The notes: generated by a model from the letters alone, not told the origin. Numbered from the stretch's first letter, positions 8,557-18,771 are shown. The stretch is DNA of 64,000 nucleotides from Burkholderia stabilis (GCF_001742165.1 NZ_CP016442.1:310001-374000), one strand, 5' to 3'. Made by a program: numbers and translations.

Positions 8557-10440
8557 ATGACGAAGGGTTCGCCCCGGGCCGCCGCCGCAGGTGTCCGCTT
8601 CAGTGTGTTGCGTGCCGTACGGGCCGCCGGCCGCGTTGCCGCGGTGTTTGCGATGCAGGCGGCGCTGGCCGCGACGGCCGCGCACGCAGCCTACGCCATT
8701 GCGCAGTACGGCGAGCCGAAGTATCCGCCGGGCTTCAAGCATTTCGACTATGTCAATCCCGATGCGCCGAAGGGCGGCACGCTGGTGCTCGCGAACCCGA
8801 ACCGGCTGACGTCGTTCGACAAGTTCAATCCGTTCACGATGCGCGGCAATCCCGCGCCGGGCATCGACATGCTGTTCGAGAGCCTTGCGACGGGCAGCTC
8901 GGATGAGCCGGCATCCGCGTACGGGTTGCTGGCCGACGACATCGCGGTTGCGCCCGACCGCCGGTCGGTCACGTTCCACCTGAATCCACGCGCGCGCTTC
9001 TCCAATGGCGACCCGGTCACGGCCGACGACGTCAAGTTTTCGTTCGACACGCTGAAGAGCAAGCTGGCCGCGCCGCAGTTCGGCGCGTACTTCGCGGAGA
9101 TCACGAAGGCCGTGGTCGTCGATCCGGCCACCGTCCGCTTCGAATTCCGCAGTGCGAACCGCGAACTGCCGCTGATCGCGGGTGGCGTGTCCGTGTTTTC
9201 GCGCAAGTGGGGATTGCGCGCAGATGGTTCGCGCATCCCGTTCGACCAGCTCGCGTTCGAGCAGCCGATCGGCAGCGGGCCGTACCTGATCGAGCGCTAC
9301 GACAACGGCCGCACGATCACGTACCGGCGCAACCCCGCGTACTGGGGGGCAGACCTGCCGGTGCGGGTCGGCACCAACAACTTCGAGCGGATCGTCTACA
9401 AGCTTTACAGCGAGGGCGTCGCTCGACTCGAGGGGTTCAAGGCGGGTGAATATGATGTCCTTGTCGAGAACATCGCGCGCAACTGGGTGCGGCAGGATGT
9501 CGGCAAGCGTTTCGACAGCGGTGAGTTGATCAAGCGCGAGTTCCGTCAGCACAACGGCGCGGGCATGCAGGGCTTCTTCATGAACCTGCGCCGGCCGCTG
9601 TTTCGCGATGTGCGAGTGCGCCAGGCGCTTGATCTTGCGTTTGACTTCGAGTGGCTGAATCGCCAACTGCTCTACAGCGCGTACACGCGCCTCGACAGCT
9701 ATTTTGCCGACACTGACCTGCAGGCGACCGGTGTGCCCGGGCCGGGCGAACTTAAGCTGCTCGAACCGCTACGCGCACAACTTGACCCGGCCGTGTTCGG
9801 CCCGATGGTCGTGCAGCCGAACACGAACCCGCCGAATTCACTGCGTGCGAACCTGTTGAAGGCGCGTGCTTTGCTTGCGCAGGCAGGCTGGTCCTATCGC
9901 GACGGCGCGTTGCGTAATGTGCACGGAGAACCTTTCACGTTCGAGATACTCGACGATGCGGGCTCACCGTTCACAGGGATCGTGGCAGCCTACCAGCGCA
10001 ATCTTATGAAGCTCGGCATCGAGGTGCGTTTTCGGACGGCCGATTATGCACTGCTGCAAAAGCGCCTCGACGCGTTCGACTACGATATGACGCCGATCCG
10101 CTACATCGGCGTACAGGTGCCGGGTGCTGAACAGTTTGCGCGTTACGGCAGCAAGTTCGCCGACGAGCCGGGCTCCGACAACGTCATCGGCCTGAAATCG
10201 CCGGCCGTCGACGCGCTGCTGCACGCGCTCGGTAGCGCGCAGACGCGCGACGAGCTGCTCGATGCGACACACGCGCTCGACCGCGTGCTGATGCACGGCT
10301 ACTACGCGGTCCCGCAGTGGTACAGCACGACGCACCGGGTCGCGTACAAGCGCACGCTCGCCTATCCGCAGACGCTGCCGCTGTACTATTCGGCCGAGGG
10401 CTGGGTCGTGTCGACCTGGTGGGCGAAGCCCGATCACTGA
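8557..10440 (+). CDS. yejA: YejA-type periplasmic peptide-binding protein
   Basis: A 627-residue family 5 extracellular solute-binding protein. It delivers peptides to the YejBEF ABC importer, which in E. coli takes up microcin C and related peptides. The start at 8557 gives a signal peptide with a long Arg-rich n-region, cleaved near TAAHA (about residue 46). The mature N-terminus AIAQYGEPKYPPGFKHFDYV and the segment GTLVLANPNRLTSFDKFNPF are typical of YejA. A second possible start lies 17 codons upstream at 8506, but it would lengthen an already long signal. It is the first gene of yejABEF. Confidence 0.92.
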   Translation: MTKGSPRAAAAGVRFSVLRAVRAAGRVAAVFAMQAALAATAAHAAYAIAQYGEPKYPPGFKHFDYVNPDAPKGGTLVLANPNRLTSFDKFNPFTMRGNPAPGIDMLFESLATGSSDEPASAYGLLADDIAVAPDRRSVTFHLNPRARFSNGDPVTADDVKFSFDTLKSKLAAPQFGAYFAEITKAVVVDPATVRFEFRSANRELPLIAGGVSVFSRKWGLRADGSRIPFDQLAFEQPIGSGPYLIERYDNGRTITYRRNPAYWGADLPVRVGTNNFERIVYKLYSEGVARLEGFKAGEYDVLVENIARNWVRQDVGKRFDSGELIKREFRQHNGAGMQGFFMNLRRPLFRDVRVRQALDLAFDFEWLNRQLLYSAYTRLDSYFADTDLQATGVPGPGELKLLEPLRAQLDPAVFGPMVVQPNTNPPNSLRANLLKARALLAQAGWSYRDGALRNVHGEPFTFEILDDAGSPFTGIVAAYQRNLMKLGIEVRFRTADYALLQKRLDAFDYDMTPIRYIGVQVPGAEQFARYGSKFADEPGSDNVIGLKSPAVDALLHALGSAQTRDELLDATHALDRVLMHGYYAVPQWYSTTHRVAYKRTLAYPQTLPLYYSAEGWVVSTWWAKPDH

Positions 10441-10492
10441 ACCGCGCCGGCCCTACGTTTAACCCAGCCTACCGATCACGAGTCGACGCCCT

Positions 10493-11536
10493 ATGTGGAG
10501 CTACATCCTCAAACGCCTGCTGCTGATGATCCCGACGCTCGTCGGCGTGCTGACCCTCACGTTCGCGGTGATCCAGTTCGTGCCGGGCGGCCCGGTCGAA
10601 CAGGCCGTGCAGGAATTGCGCAAGGGCGCGACGGAGCAGGGCGCGGTGCCGTTCGGGATGCGTGCGCACACGGGCGTCGACGCGCAGCAGCTCGCGCAGC
10701 TCAAGGCGCTGTACGGTTTCGACAAGCCGCCGCTCGAGCGCTACTGGCTGATGCTGAAGCGCTTCGCGCGCTTCGATCTCGGCGACAGCTATTTCCGCCA
10801 CCAGAGCGTGTGGTCGCTGATCGTGCAGAAGCTGCCCGTGTCGATCAGCATCGGGCTCTGGACGTTCTTCCTCACGTACCTGATATCGGTGCCGCTCGGC
10901 ATCGCGAAGGCCGTGCGCAACGGTTCGCCGTTCGACGTCGCGACGAGCCTCGTCGTGCTCGTCGGTTATGCGATTCCGGGCTTCGTGCTCGGCGTGCTGC
11001 TGCTCGTGCTGTTCGGCGGCGGCTCGTTCTGGCAGCTCTTTCCGCTGCGCAACCTCACGTCGGACAACTTCGCTCAACTATCGCTCGTCGGCAAGGTGCT
11101 CGATTACCTGTGGCACATCACGCTGCCGATCACGGCGTCGGTCGTCGGCAGCTTCGCGGTCGTCACGATGCTCACGAAGAATGCGTTCCTCGACCAGATC
11201 CGCCGGCAATACGTGCTGACCGCGCGCGCGAAGGGGCTCTCCGAGCGCAGCGTGCTGTGGAAGCACGTGTTTCGCAACGCGATGCTGCCGCTGATCGTCG
11301 GCTTCCCGGCCGCATTCATCGGCGCGTTCTTCACCGGCAGCCTGCTGATCGAGACGCTGTTCTCGCTCGACGGCCTCGGGCTGCTGTCGTACGAGTCGGT
11401 CGTGCGGCGCGACTATCCGGTCGTGCTCGGCACGTTGTACCTGTTCACGCTGATCGGGCTCGCGACCAAGCTGATTTCCGATCTCTGCTATGTGTGGGTC
11501 GATCCGCGCATTCAATTCGACAACCTGGAGCGCTGA
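10493..11536 (+). CDS. yejB: Peptide ABC transporter permease YejB
   Basis: A 347-residue inner-membrane permease of the binding-protein-dependent (DppB/OppB) family. The N-terminus MWSYILKRLLLMIPTLVGVL and FVPGGPVEQ match YejB. Six helices are predicted. The EAA loop that contacts the ATPase is visible in the stretch around TARAKGLSERSVLWKH. It follows yejA by 52 bases and precedes yejE by 75 bases. Confidence 0.94.
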   Translation: MWSYILKRLLLMIPTLVGVLTLTFAVIQFVPGGPVEQAVQELRKGATEQGAVPFGMRAHTGVDAQQLAQLKALYGFDKPPLERYWLMLKRFARFDLGDSYFRHQSVWSLIVQKLPVSISIGLWTFFLTYLISVPLGIAKAVRNGSPFDVATSLVVLVGYAIPGFVLGVLLLVLFGGGSFWQLFPLRNLTSDNFAQLSLVGKVLDYLWHITLPITASVVGSFAVVTMLTKNAFLDQIRRQYVLTARAKGLSERSVLWKHVFRNAMLPLIVGFPAAFIGAFFTGSLLIETLFSLDGLGLLSYESVVRRDYPVVLGTLYLFTLIGLATKLISDLCYVWVDPRIQFDNLER

Positions 11537-11611
11537 CATGAAGCAGCCCGTCCGTGCGCTGCCTGCCGGCGCGTCCGTTCGCATGCCCGGCGTCACCGGG
11601 CGAGGTGCGCG

Positions 11612-12709
11612 ATGAACCGGGCCGTCGTGTCGTCCCGTATCGACGCGGCGCGCGCCCGAGTGTCGCCGTCGCCCGCGCGCCGCGTGTGGCAGCGCTTCAG
11701 GCAACAGCGCCTCGGCTACTGGAGCCTCGTGATCTTCGTCGTCGCGTTCGCCGCGAGCATCGCGGCGCCGCTGTGGTCGAACGACAAGCCGCTCGTCGTG
11801 CGCTACGACGGCCAGACCTATTTCCCGATGTTCCATGCGTACCCGGAGACGACCTTCGGCGGCGATTTTCCGACGCCGGCCGACTATCTCGATCCGTACA
11901 TCCGCAAGCGGCTCGAGGCGCCCGGCAACTTCGTCGTCTATCCGCCGAACCGCTATTACTACGACACGCTGAACTATTTCTCGAACGTGCCGAACCCGGC
12001 GCCGCCGTCGCGCCAGAACTGGCTCGGCACCGACGCGCAGGGGCGCGACCTGCTCGCGCGGCTCGTGTACGGGTTCCGCACGTCGGTCGAGTTCGGGCTG
12101 ATCCTGACCGTGATCGGCACGCTGCTCGGGATCGCCGCGGGCGCCGTGCAGGGCTTCTTCGGCGGGCGCATCGACATCGTCGGGCAGCGGCTGATCGAGA
12201 TCTGGAGCTCGCTGCCCGAGCTGTACCTGCTGATCATCTTCGCGTCGATCTTCGAGCCGAGCTTCCTGCTGCTGATCGTGCTGCTGTCGCTGTTCGGCTG
12301 GATCGGGCTCGCCGACTACGTGCGCGCCGAGTTCCTGCGCAACCGTACGCAGGACTACGTGCGCGCGGCCCGCGCGATGGGGCTGACGAACTGGCAGATC
12401 ATCTGGCGCCACGTGCTGCCGAACAGCCTGACGCCCGTGATCACGTTTCTGCCGTTCCGGATGAGCGGTTCGATCCTCGCGCTCACGAGCCTCGATTTCC
12501 TCGGGCTCGGCGTGCCGCCGCCGACGCCGAGCCTCGGCGAGCTGCTCGCGCAGGGCAAGGGCAACCTCGACGCATGGTGGATCTCGCTGTCGACGTTTGG
12601 CGTGCTGGTCGCGACGCTGCTGCTGCTGACCTTCATGGGCGACGCGCTGCGCAACGCGCTCGACACGCGGATCGCCGATTCGGTGCGCGCGGCGGGAGGC
12701 CAGCGATGA
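11612..12709 (+). CDS. yejE: Peptide ABC transporter permease YejE
   Basis: A 365-residue second permease. It has a long N-terminal cytoplasmic segment, one helix (about residues 38-58), a periplasmic region of roughly 80 residues carrying the YejE-specific sequence NRYYYDTLNYFSNVPNPAP, and then the transporter core with the EAA loop (AARAMGLTNWQIIWRH). GAGG seven bases before the ATG supports this start. The last four bases overlap the yejF start (ATGA). Confidence 0.94.
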   Translation: MNRAVVSSRIDAARARVSPSPARRVWQRFRQQRLGYWSLVIFVVAFAASIAAPLWSNDKPLVVRYDGQTYFPMFHAYPETTFGGDFPTPADYLDPYIRKRLEAPGNFVVYPPNRYYYDTLNYFSNVPNPAPPSRQNWLGTDAQGRDLLARLVYGFRTSVEFGLILTVIGTLLGIAAGAVQGFFGGRIDIVGQRLIEIWSSLPELYLLIIFASIFEPSFLLLIVLLSLFGWIGLADYVRAEFLRNRTQDYVRAARAMGLTNWQIIWRHVLPNSLTPVITFLPFRMSGSILALTSLDFLGLGVPPPTPSLGELLAQGKGNLDAWWISLSTFGVLVATLLLLTFMGDALRNALDTRIADSVRAAGGQR

Positions 12710-14328
12710 GCGAACCGGTCGTTTCGAATCCGCGCGAGCCGCTGCTGTCGCTCGAGCATCTTCACGTCCGCTTCGGCGACACGGTCGCGGTGGAGGACGT
12801 GACGCTCGCGATCGGCCGCGGCGAGCGCGTCGCGCTCGTCGGCGAGTCCGGTTCCGGGAAAAGCGTGACCGCGCTGTCGATCCTGCGGCTGCTGCGCGAC
12901 GCCGACGTGAGCGGCACGATCCGCTTCGCGGGGCAGGACCTTTCGGCCAAGAGCGAACGCGAGATGCGCGGGCTGCGCGGCTCGGACATCGCGATGATCT
13001 TCCAGGAGCCGATGACGGCGCTCAACCCGCTGTATACGATCGGCGTGCAGATCGGCGAGACGATCGTGCTGCACGACGGCGTATCGGCCGTCGAGGCGCG
13101 CAAGCGCGCGATCGCGCTGCTCGCGCGCACGGGCGTCGCGGAGCCCGAGAGGCGCGTCGACAGCTACCCGCACCAGTTGTCGGGCGGCCAGCGGCAGCGC
13201 GCGATGATCGCGATGGCGCTTGCGTGCCGGCCGCGGCTGTTGCTCGCCGACGAGCCGACCACCGCGCTCGACGTGACGATCCGCGCGCAGATCGTCGACC
13301 TGCTGCTGGAGCTGCAGCGCGAGGAAGCGGAAAAGCGCGGGATGGCGATCCTGCTGATCACGCACGACCTGAATCTCGTCCGGCACTTCGCCGAGCGCGT
13401 CGCGGTGATGGAGCGCGGCCGGCTCGTCGAGAGCGGGCCGGTCGAGCGGATCTTCGCGGAACCCGAGCATCCGTACACGCAGCGGCTGCTGAGCAGCCGG
13501 CCGCAACGCGCGGTTGCGCCCGTGATGCCGATCGCGCCGGTCGTGCTCGACGCGCGCCACGTGAGCGTGCAGTTCGCGCGCAAGCGGCCGGGCTTCGCGG
13601 GCTGGTTCGGCACGGTGCCCGTGACGGCGGTGGCGGACGTGTCGGTGTCGGTGCGGCAGGGCGAAACGCTCGGCATCGTCGGCGAATCGGGTTCCGGGAA
13701 GTCGACGCTCGCGATGGCGCTGCTCGGGCTGCAGAAGACGGCGGGCGGCGAGATCGAATTCCAGGGGCGCGCGCTGTCGACCTATCGCGGCCGCGAGCAG
13801 ACCGCGCTGCGCTCGAACATGCAGGTCGTCTTTCAGGATCCGTTCAGTTCGCTTTCGCCGCGTCACACGATCGAGCGGATCGTCGGAGAGGGGCTCGAAC
13901 TGCATCGCCCGGAAATGACGCCCGATGCGCGCCGCGCAAAGTCGCTCGCGGTGCTGCGGGAAGTCGGCCTCGACCGTACGGTGCTGCACCGCTATCCGCA
14001 CGAATTTTCGGGCGGGCAGCGCCAGCGGATCGCGATCGCGCGGGCGCTGGTGCTGGAGCCGCGCATCCTGATCCTCGACGAACCGACTTCCGCGCTCGAC
14101 GTGTCGATCCAGCAGCAGGTGCTGAAACTGCTCGCGAATTTGCAACAGAAATACAACCTCGGCTATGTATTCATCAGCCACGACCTGGAGGTGATCGGCG
14201 CAATGGCGCACCGTGTCGCTGTGATGCAGGGCGGGGCCGTCGTGGAGTCGGGCGAGGTCGCCGAAATCTTCACCAAACCGTCACATCCTTACACACAAAA
14301 GCTGTTGAAAGCGGTCTGGAAAGCGTGA
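12706..14328 (+). CDS. yejF: Peptide ABC transporter ATP-binding protein YejF (two ATPase domains)
   Basis: A 540-residue cytoplasmic ATPase with two fused ABC domains. Domain 1 has Walker [11 protein letters not shown], signature [10 protein letters not shown] and Walker [13 protein letters not shown]. Domain 2 has Walker [12 protein letters not shown], signature [10 protein letters not shown] and Walker [13 protein letters not shown]. Each ends in the oligopeptide-transporter tail (EHPYTQRLL and SHPYTQKLL). It energises the YejBE channel. The ATGA overlap with yejE indicates translational coupling. An in-frame extension upstream of this ATG runs through yejE in another frame and is not real. 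Confidence 0.95.
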   Translation: MSEPVVSNPREPLLSLEHLHVRFGDTVAVEDVTLAIGRGERVALVGESGSGKSVTALSILRLLRDADVSGTIRFAGQDLSAKSEREMRGLRGSDIAMIFQEPMTALNPLYTIGVQIGETIVLHDGVSAVEARKRAIALLARTGVAEPERRVDSYPHQLSGGQRQRAMIAMALACRPRLLLADEPTTALDVTIRAQIVDLLLELQREEAEKRGMAILLITHDLNLVRHFAERVAVMERGRLVESGPVERIFAEPEHPYTQRLLSSRPQRAVAPVMPIAPVVLDARHVSVQFARKRPGFAGWFGTVPVTAVADVSVSVRQGETLGIVGESGSGKSTLAMALLGLQKTAGGEIEFQGRALSTYRGREQTALRSNMQVVFQDPFSSLSPRHTIERIVGEGLELHRPEMTPDARRAKSLAVLREVGLDRTVLHRYPHEFSGGQRQRIAIARALVLEPRILILDEPTSALDVSIQQQVLKLLANLQQKYNLGYVFISHDLEVIGAMAHRVAVMQGGAVVESGEVAEIFTKPSHPYTQKLLKAVWKA

Positions 14329-14375
14329 TAGGCGCCCAATGGTCTGACCATCTCGATTGTATTTTTTAATTTGTT

Positions 14376-14404
14376 TTGACAAACGATTACGCGCTGGCTA
14401 GTAT
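14376..14404 (+). promoter_or_regulatory. Sigma-70 promoter for the NlpC/P60 gene
   Basis: A perfect -35 TTGACA (14376-14381) is followed after 17 bases by TAGTAT (14399-14404). This gives a leader of about 45 bases, so the hydrolase gene is likely transcribed independently of yejABEF. Confidence 0.75.
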
Positions 14405-14456
14405 CGACCGAAATTTTCCGCCAATCAGCTGATTTTTAAGCACATTCCATCGACCA

Positions 14457-15131
14457 ATGCAGCATCGATCCCTGACCCAGGCATGCGCGCGCACCATCGC
14501 CGGGCTGTTCATCGGCGCCCTGTTCGCAGCAGCTCCCGGCGCGTTCGCCGACGAAGTCAGCAGTTTTAACCAGAATGTCACGAATTCGACTCAAACCGGG
14601 TCGGGTTCCTCCCTCCAGCAGACCAGCGCCCAGCCGTCGAGCGGCGGCGCGAAGTCGTTCCTCGCGGGCATGGCAGGCAAGGCGGGCGACGTCGTCGTCG
14701 GCGCGCTGAACATGATCGGCGTGCGCTACCGCTGGGGCGGCAACTCGCCGGATTCGGGCCTCGATTGCAGCGGCTTCGTGCGCTACGTGTTCCAGGACAC
14801 GCTCGGCATGTCGCTGCCGCGTCGCGCGGAAGAGATGAGCCGCGTCGGCGAGAAGGTGAGCATGAGCAACCTGAAGCCGGGCGATCTCGTGTTCTTCAAC
14901 ACGATGCGCCGCACGTTCTCGCACGTCGGCATCTACATCGGCGACAACAAGTTCGTGCACTCGCCGTCGACGGGCAGCACGGTCCGCGTCGACGATCTCG
15001 ATAGCGGCTACTGGGAAAAGCGTTTCACTGGCGCGCGCCGGATCGAGTCGGAGTTTCCGATGAAGGCCGACGATCTGCGCCAGCGCGTGCGCGCGACGAT
15101 TGGCGACGATTCCGCGAACGGCAACAACTGA
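14457..15131 (+). CDS. Secreted NlpC/P60 cell-wall hydrolase
   Basis: A 224-residue exported cysteine peptidase, predicted to cut gamma-D-Glu-diaminopimelate or related links in peptidoglycan peptides. The signal peptide ends near PGAFA (about residue 31). A low-complexity Ser/Thr/Gln linker follows, and the NlpC/P60 domain covers about residues 75-190. The catalytic Cys is in LDCSGFVRYVF, the His in FSHVGIYIG, and the third polar residue is His in KFVHSPSTG. It has its own promoter and terminator. The cognate substrate cannot be told from sequence. Confidence 0.93.
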   Translation: MQHRSLTQACARTIAGLFIGALFAAAPGAFADEVSSFNQNVTNSTQTGSGSSLQQTSAQPSSGGAKSFLAGMAGKAGDVVVGALNMIGVRYRWGGNSPDSGLDCSGFVRYVFQDTLGMSLPRRAEEMSRVGEKVSMSNLKPGDLVFFNTMRRTFSHVGIYIGDNKFVHSPSTGSTVRVDDLDSGYWEKRFTGARRIESEFPMKADDLRQRVRATIGDDSANGNN

Positions 15132-15157
15132 CGTTCGCCGGTCAACCGGGCCGGATC

Positions 15158-15195
15158 AAAAAAACCCTGTCACCGAAAGGCGGCAGGGTTTTTTG
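15158..15195. terminator. Bidirectional terminator between NlpC and patatin genes
   Basis: An imperfect stem with core CCCTG / CAGGG and a GAAA-like loop is flanked by an A-run on the left and a T-run on the right. It can therefore serve both the plus-strand hydrolase and the convergent patatin gene. Confidence 0.8.
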
Positions 15196-15232
15196 TTTTT
15201 GGGGCGGCGCGTGCCGCCCGGTGGCCGGCTGC

Positions 15233-16147
15233 TTACGCGGTAGCCACGCCGCGAGCCGCTGCGAGCTTGCGCTGCAGCTCCGGCATGATGCGCGCGACCG
15301 CTTCCTCGCCCGCGAGGATCGCCGCGTTGCGCTGGTTGAAGTCGCTGCCGCCCATCGCCGCGAGGTTTGGACGGATCACGACGTCCGCATATTTGTCGAG
15401 CTCGTAGGTCTTGATCGTCTGACCCATGATCGTGAAGGTCTGCAGCAGCATCTCGATCGGATTGTTGGTCGCTGCGCCGTCCGGCCGGGCGGAGATGTCG
15501 ACCGCGATCACGAAGCTCGCACCCATCTTGCGTGCATACGACGCGGGCACGGGGCTCACGAGGCCGCCGTCGACGTATTCGCGGTTGCCGATCTTCACCG
15601 GCTCGAACACCGACGGCACGCTGCACGATGCGCGCACCGCGAGCCCCGTGTTGCCCTGCTGGAACAGGATCGGCTGACCGCTTTGCAGATCCGTCGCGAC
15701 GATGCCGAGCGGCTTCGCCATCTTTTCGATCGGCCGGTTGTTGAGCGTCTTGTTGAGGAAGTTTTGCAGCGCGACCCCCTGCAACAGGCCGCGCGAGCGG
15801 AACGGCAGCGCCCAGTCGCTGATCGCCGCCTGATCCATGTCGAGCGCGATCTTGTTGATCTGCAGCGCGCTCATGCCTGACGCGTAGAGCGCGCCGACCA
15901 CCGAGCCCGCGCTCGTGCCCGCAACGATCTCGACCGGGATGCCGCGTGCCTCGAGCGCTTTCAGCACCCCGATGTGGGAGAAGCCGCGCGCGGCGCCGCC
16001 GCCGAGCGCGATGCCGATCTTCACGGGCTTTTCTTGCGACTGCGCCGTGTTGGGGCGGGATTTGTCGCCGAACGACGTACAGGCGGCGAGGCTGGCAGAC
16101 GCGCACGCGATCGTGAAGTGACGGCGTGACAGACGAGGGGACGACAT
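15233..16147 (-). CDS. Patatin-like phospholipase lipoprotein (RssA-like)
   Basis: A 304-residue predicted lipid acyl hydrolase. A lipoprotein signal ends at SLAAC (Cys at about residue 23), so the protein is envelope-anchored. The patatin landmarks are the oxyanion loop [10 protein letters not shown], the nucleophile elbow GTSAG and the DGG of the catalytic dyad Ser-Asp (VDGGLVSP). The length fits the bacterial RssA-type family. It faces away from gltX, with a 280-base divergent gap. The natural substrate is unknown. Confidence 0.9.
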   Translation of the reverse strand: MSSPRLSRRHFTIACASASLAACTSFGDKSRPNTAQSQEKPVKIGIALGGGAARGFSHIGVLKALEARGIPVEIVAGTSAGSVVGALYASGMSALQINKIALDMDQAAISDWALPFRSRGLLQGVALQNFLNKTLNNRPIEKMAKPLGIVATDLQSGQPILFQQGNTGLAVRASCSVPSVFEPVKIGNREYVDGGLVSPVPASYARKMGASFVIAVDISARPDGAATNNPIEMLLQTFTIMGQTIKTYELDKYADVVIRPNLAAMGGSDFNQRNAAILAGEEAVARIMPELQRKLAAARGVATA

Positions 16148-16290
16148 CGAATGGTTCTCCGGCGGCTTGGCGGCGGGTTACACGGCCCGCGGCGGCGATA
16201 GGTTCCGAGCGGCCGCGCGACGGGTTCCGCGCGACCGGCGCCGCGCCGGCTGGCGGCCGCGGCGCGCACATCATAAAGCAAGCGGTGCGC

Positions 16291-16318
16291 TTGGCGCGAT
16301 GTCCGGCGCGAGTATAAT
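16291..16318 (+). promoter_or_regulatory. Probable sigma-70 promoter of gltX
   Basis: TTGGCG (16291-16296) and a consensus TATAAT (16313-16318) are 16 bases apart, about 110 bases before the gltX start. Confidence 0.6.
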
Positions 16319-16427
16319 TCCGGCTTCTTTTCCGTTCCGGGCGTTGCCGGCCCCGTTGTTGTCCGGGTTGCCGCCGTCGATCCCGCGTCGAATCATTCAT
16401 GCGCCCCAGGCGTTCGAGTTACCGTTT

Positions 16428-17837
16428 ATGACCCGTCCTGTCCGTACCCGCTTCGCGCCGAGTCCCACCGGCTTCATCCACCTCGGCAACATCCGCTCCG
16501 CGCTCTATCCGTGGGCGTTCGCCCGCAAGATGAACGGCACGTTCGTGCTGCGCATCGAGGATACCGACGTCGAGCGCTCGTCGCAGGAAGCGGTCGATGC
16601 GATCCTCGAAGGGATGCAGTGGCTCGGCCTGGATTTCGACGAAGGCCCGATCTACCAGATGCAGCGGATGGACCGCTATCGCGAGGTGCTCGCGCAGATG
16701 CTCGAGAAGGGTCTCGCGTATCCGTGCTACATGTCGGCCGAGGAACTCGACGCGCTGCGCGAACGCCAGCGCGAAGCCGGCCTGAAGCCGCGCTACGACG
16801 GCACGTGGCGTCCGGAGCCCGGCAAGGTACTGCCCGAGCCGCCGGCAGGCGTGAAGCCCGTGCTGCGCTTCCGTAATCCGCTGACGGGCACGGTCGTGTG
16901 GGAAGACGCCGTGAAGGGGCGTGTCGAGATCTCGAACGAGGAGCTGGACGACCTCGTGATCGCGCGCCCGGACGGCACGCCGATCTACAACTTCTGCGTG
17001 GTGGTGGACGACATGGACATGGGCATCACGCACGTGATCCGTGGCGACGACCACGTGAACAACACGCCGCGCCAGATCAACATCCTGAACGCGCTCGGCG
17101 GTGAGGCACCGGTATACGCACACCTGCCGACCGTGCTGAACGAGCAGGGCGAGAAGATGAGCAAGCGGCATGGCGCGATGAGCGTGATGGCGTATCGCGA
17201 CGCGGGCTTCCTGCCCGAAGCAGTCGTCAACTATCTCGCGCGCCTCGGCTGGTCGCACGGCGATGCGGAAATCTTCTCGCGCGAGCAGTTCGTCGAATGG
17301 TTCGACCTCGAGCATCTCGGCAAGTCGCCCGCGCAGTACGACCACAGCAAGCTGAGCTGGCTGAACGCGCATTACATCAAGGAAGCCGACAACGCGCGCC
17401 TTGCCGCGCTGGCGAAGCCGTTCCTCGACGCGCTCGGCATCGACGACGCGGCGATCGCGACGGGCCCGGCGCTCGACGCCGTGGTCGGCCTGATGAAGGA
17501 TCGCGCGACGACGGTCAAGGAGATCGCGGAAGGCGCTGCGATGTTCTACCGCGTGCCGGCGCCGGAAGCCGAAGCGCTCGCGCAGCACGTGACCGATGCG
17601 GTGCGGCCGGCGCTGGCCGATCTCGTCGTCGCGCTGAAGGTAGCCAACTGGACGAAGGAGGCTGTATCCGCTGCACTGAAGGCGACGCTCGGCACGCACA
17701 AGCTGAAGATGCCGCAACTCGCGATGCCGGTGCGCCTGCTGGTGGCGGGCACCACGCATACGCCGTCGATCGATGCGGTGCTCGTGCTGTTCGGCCGCGA
17801 CGTCGTGGTGTCGCGCATCGAGTCCGCACTCGCCTGA
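16428..17837 (+). CDS. gltX: Glutamyl-tRNA synthetase
   Basis: A 469-residue class I aminoacyl-tRNA synthetase that charges tRNA-Glu. The HIGH-type motif is in [13 protein letters not shown] and the KMSKS motif is KMSKRHG at about residue 245. The RIEDTD signature is also present. The start [15 protein letters not shown] is the family's usual N-terminus, although the frame stays open further upstream. It lies directly before a tRNA cluster that includes three copies of tRNA-Glu, its own substrate. Confidence 0.97.
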   Translation: MTRPVRTRFAPSPTGFIHLGNIRSALYPWAFARKMNGTFVLRIEDTDVERSSQEAVDAILEGMQWLGLDFDEGPIYQMQRMDRYREVLAQMLEKGLAYPCYMSAEELDALRERQREAGLKPRYDGTWRPEPGKVLPEPPAGVKPVLRFRNPLTGTVVWEDAVKGRVEISNEELDDLVIARPDGTPIYNFCVVVDDMDMGITHVIRGDDHVNNTPRQINILNALGGEAPVYAHLPTVLNEQGEKMSKRHGAMSVMAYRDAGFLPEAVVNYLARLGWSHGDAEIFSREQFVEWFDLEHLGKSPAQYDHSKLSWLNAHYIKEADNARLAALAKPFLDALGIDDAAIATGPALDAVVGLMKDRATTVKEIAEGAAMFYRVPAPEAEALAQHVTDAVRPALADLVVALKVANWTKEAVSAALKATLGTHKLKMPQLAMPVRLLVAGTTHTPSIDAVLVLFGRDVVVSRIESALA

Positions 17838-17918
17838 GCTGCGTGCGTGAGCGAAGCTGCCCGCGCGTGAGATCGCGGCAGCTTCGCAAAAAATTTCGCT
17901 CGAATCGCAAAAAGGGTA

Positions 17919-17947
17919 TTTACAAGTTCAAAGTCGGTCCATATAAT
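17919..17947 (+). promoter_or_regulatory. Strong promoter of the tRNA cluster
   Basis: TTTACA (17919-17924), a 17-base spacer and a perfect TATAAT (17942-17947) lie 18 bases before tRNA-Ala. This matches the arrangement of a stable-RNA promoter. Confidence 0.85.
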
Positions 17948-17965
17948 CTCATTTCTGTTCTGCAA

Positions 17966-18041
<76 letters not shown>

Positions 18042-18180
18042 ACAGAACAAATTAGGTTGTTTGCGAAGCAGCGGTGGTAGTAATAAATGCTTCACAAAAT
18101 GATCTAAAGCAGTTAGAATTTCGGCCTTCGCTGTTGATGAGAAGTGAATAGCGAAAGTCAGACAGATCTGAAAAGATTTT

Positions 18181-18256
18181 GTCCCCTTCGTCTAGAGGCC
18201 TAGGACATCACCCTTTCACGGTGAGTACAGGGGTTCGAATCCCCTAGGGGACGCCA
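18181..18256 (+). tRNA. tRNA-Glu (anticodon TTC), copy 1
   Basis: A 76-base cloverleaf. The acceptor GTCCCCT pairs with AGGGGAC, the anticodon loop CTTTCAC gives TTC, and CCA is encoded. It is identical to copies 2 and 3. Confidence 0.96.
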
Positions 18257-18334
18257 AATTCAGCGGCGTTTCGTAGAAGTGTCGCGAGGCTTGCAGGAAC
18301 GTAACCGACGTCCTGCGGGTTGGGTAAGAAAGCT

Positions 18335-18411
18335 GGAGCGGTAGTTCAGTCGGTTAGAATACCGGCCTGTCACGCCGGGGGTCGCGGGTTCGAGTCCCGT
18401 CCGCTCCGCCA
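18335..18411 (+). tRNA. tRNA-Asp (anticodon GTC), copy 1
   Basis: A 77-base cloverleaf. The acceptor GGAGCGG pairs with CCGCTCC, the anticodon GTC lies in CCTGTCACG, the T-loop is TTCGAGT and CCA is encoded. It follows tRNA-Glu after a 78-base spacer. Confidence 0.96.
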
Positions 18412-18416
18412 GAACG

Positions 18417-18451
18417 AAGCCCGTTCAAGACGTTTTTGAGCGGGCTTTTGT
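18417..18451 (+). terminator. Terminator-like hairpin after Glu-Asp unit 1
   Basis: AAGCCCG pairs with CGGGCTT and is followed by TTTG. Transcription may partly read through to the next unit. Confidence 0.7.
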
Positions 18452-18474
18452 ATTAAAGATGTAAGCAGTACGTT

Positions 18475-18550
18475 GTCCCCTTCGTCTAGAGGCCTAGGAC
18501 ATCACCCTTTCACGGTGAGTACAGGGGTTCGAATCCCCTAGGGGACGCCA
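18475..18550 (+). tRNA. tRNA-Glu (anticodon TTC), copy 2
   Basis: Identical in its 76 bases to copy 1. It starts 294 bases after copy 1 within the tandemly repeated unit. Confidence 0.96.
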
Positions 18551-18629
18551 GATTCAGCGGCGTTTCGTAGAAGTGTCGCAGCGCTTGCAGGAACGTGACG
18601 ATGTCCTGCAGGCGGTAGTGCAGAAAGCT

Positions 18630-18706
18630 GGAGCGGTAGTTCAGTTGGTTAGAATACCGGCCTGTCACGCCGGGGGTCGCGGGTTCGAGCCCCGTCCGCT
18701 CCGCCA
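18630..18706 (+). tRNA. tRNA-Asp (anticodon GTC), copy 2, sequence variant
   Basis: A 77-base tRNA-Asp that differs from copies 1 and 3 at two positions. The D-loop reads AGTTGG instead of AGTCGG, and the T-loop ends in C (TTCGAGC) rather than T. Both changes keep the cloverleaf, so it should be functional. Confidence 0.95.
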
Positions 18707-18711
18707 GAACG

Positions 18712-18748
18712 AAGCCCGTTCAAAAAACGTTTTTGAACGGGCTTTTTC
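18712..18748 (+). terminator. Strong terminator after Glu-Asp unit 2
   Basis: A perfect 15-bp stem from AAGCCCGTTC to GAACGGGCTT, with a three-base loop, is followed by further T residues. Confidence 0.85.
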
Positions 18749-18771
18749 ATTAAAGATGTAAGCAGTACGTT

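Noticed and set aside
11554..14328. An apparent 924-residue protein with yejF at its C-terminus
   Set aside because: The first 384 residues are an out-of-frame reading of yejE. The true yejF starts at 12706 with an ATGA overlap.
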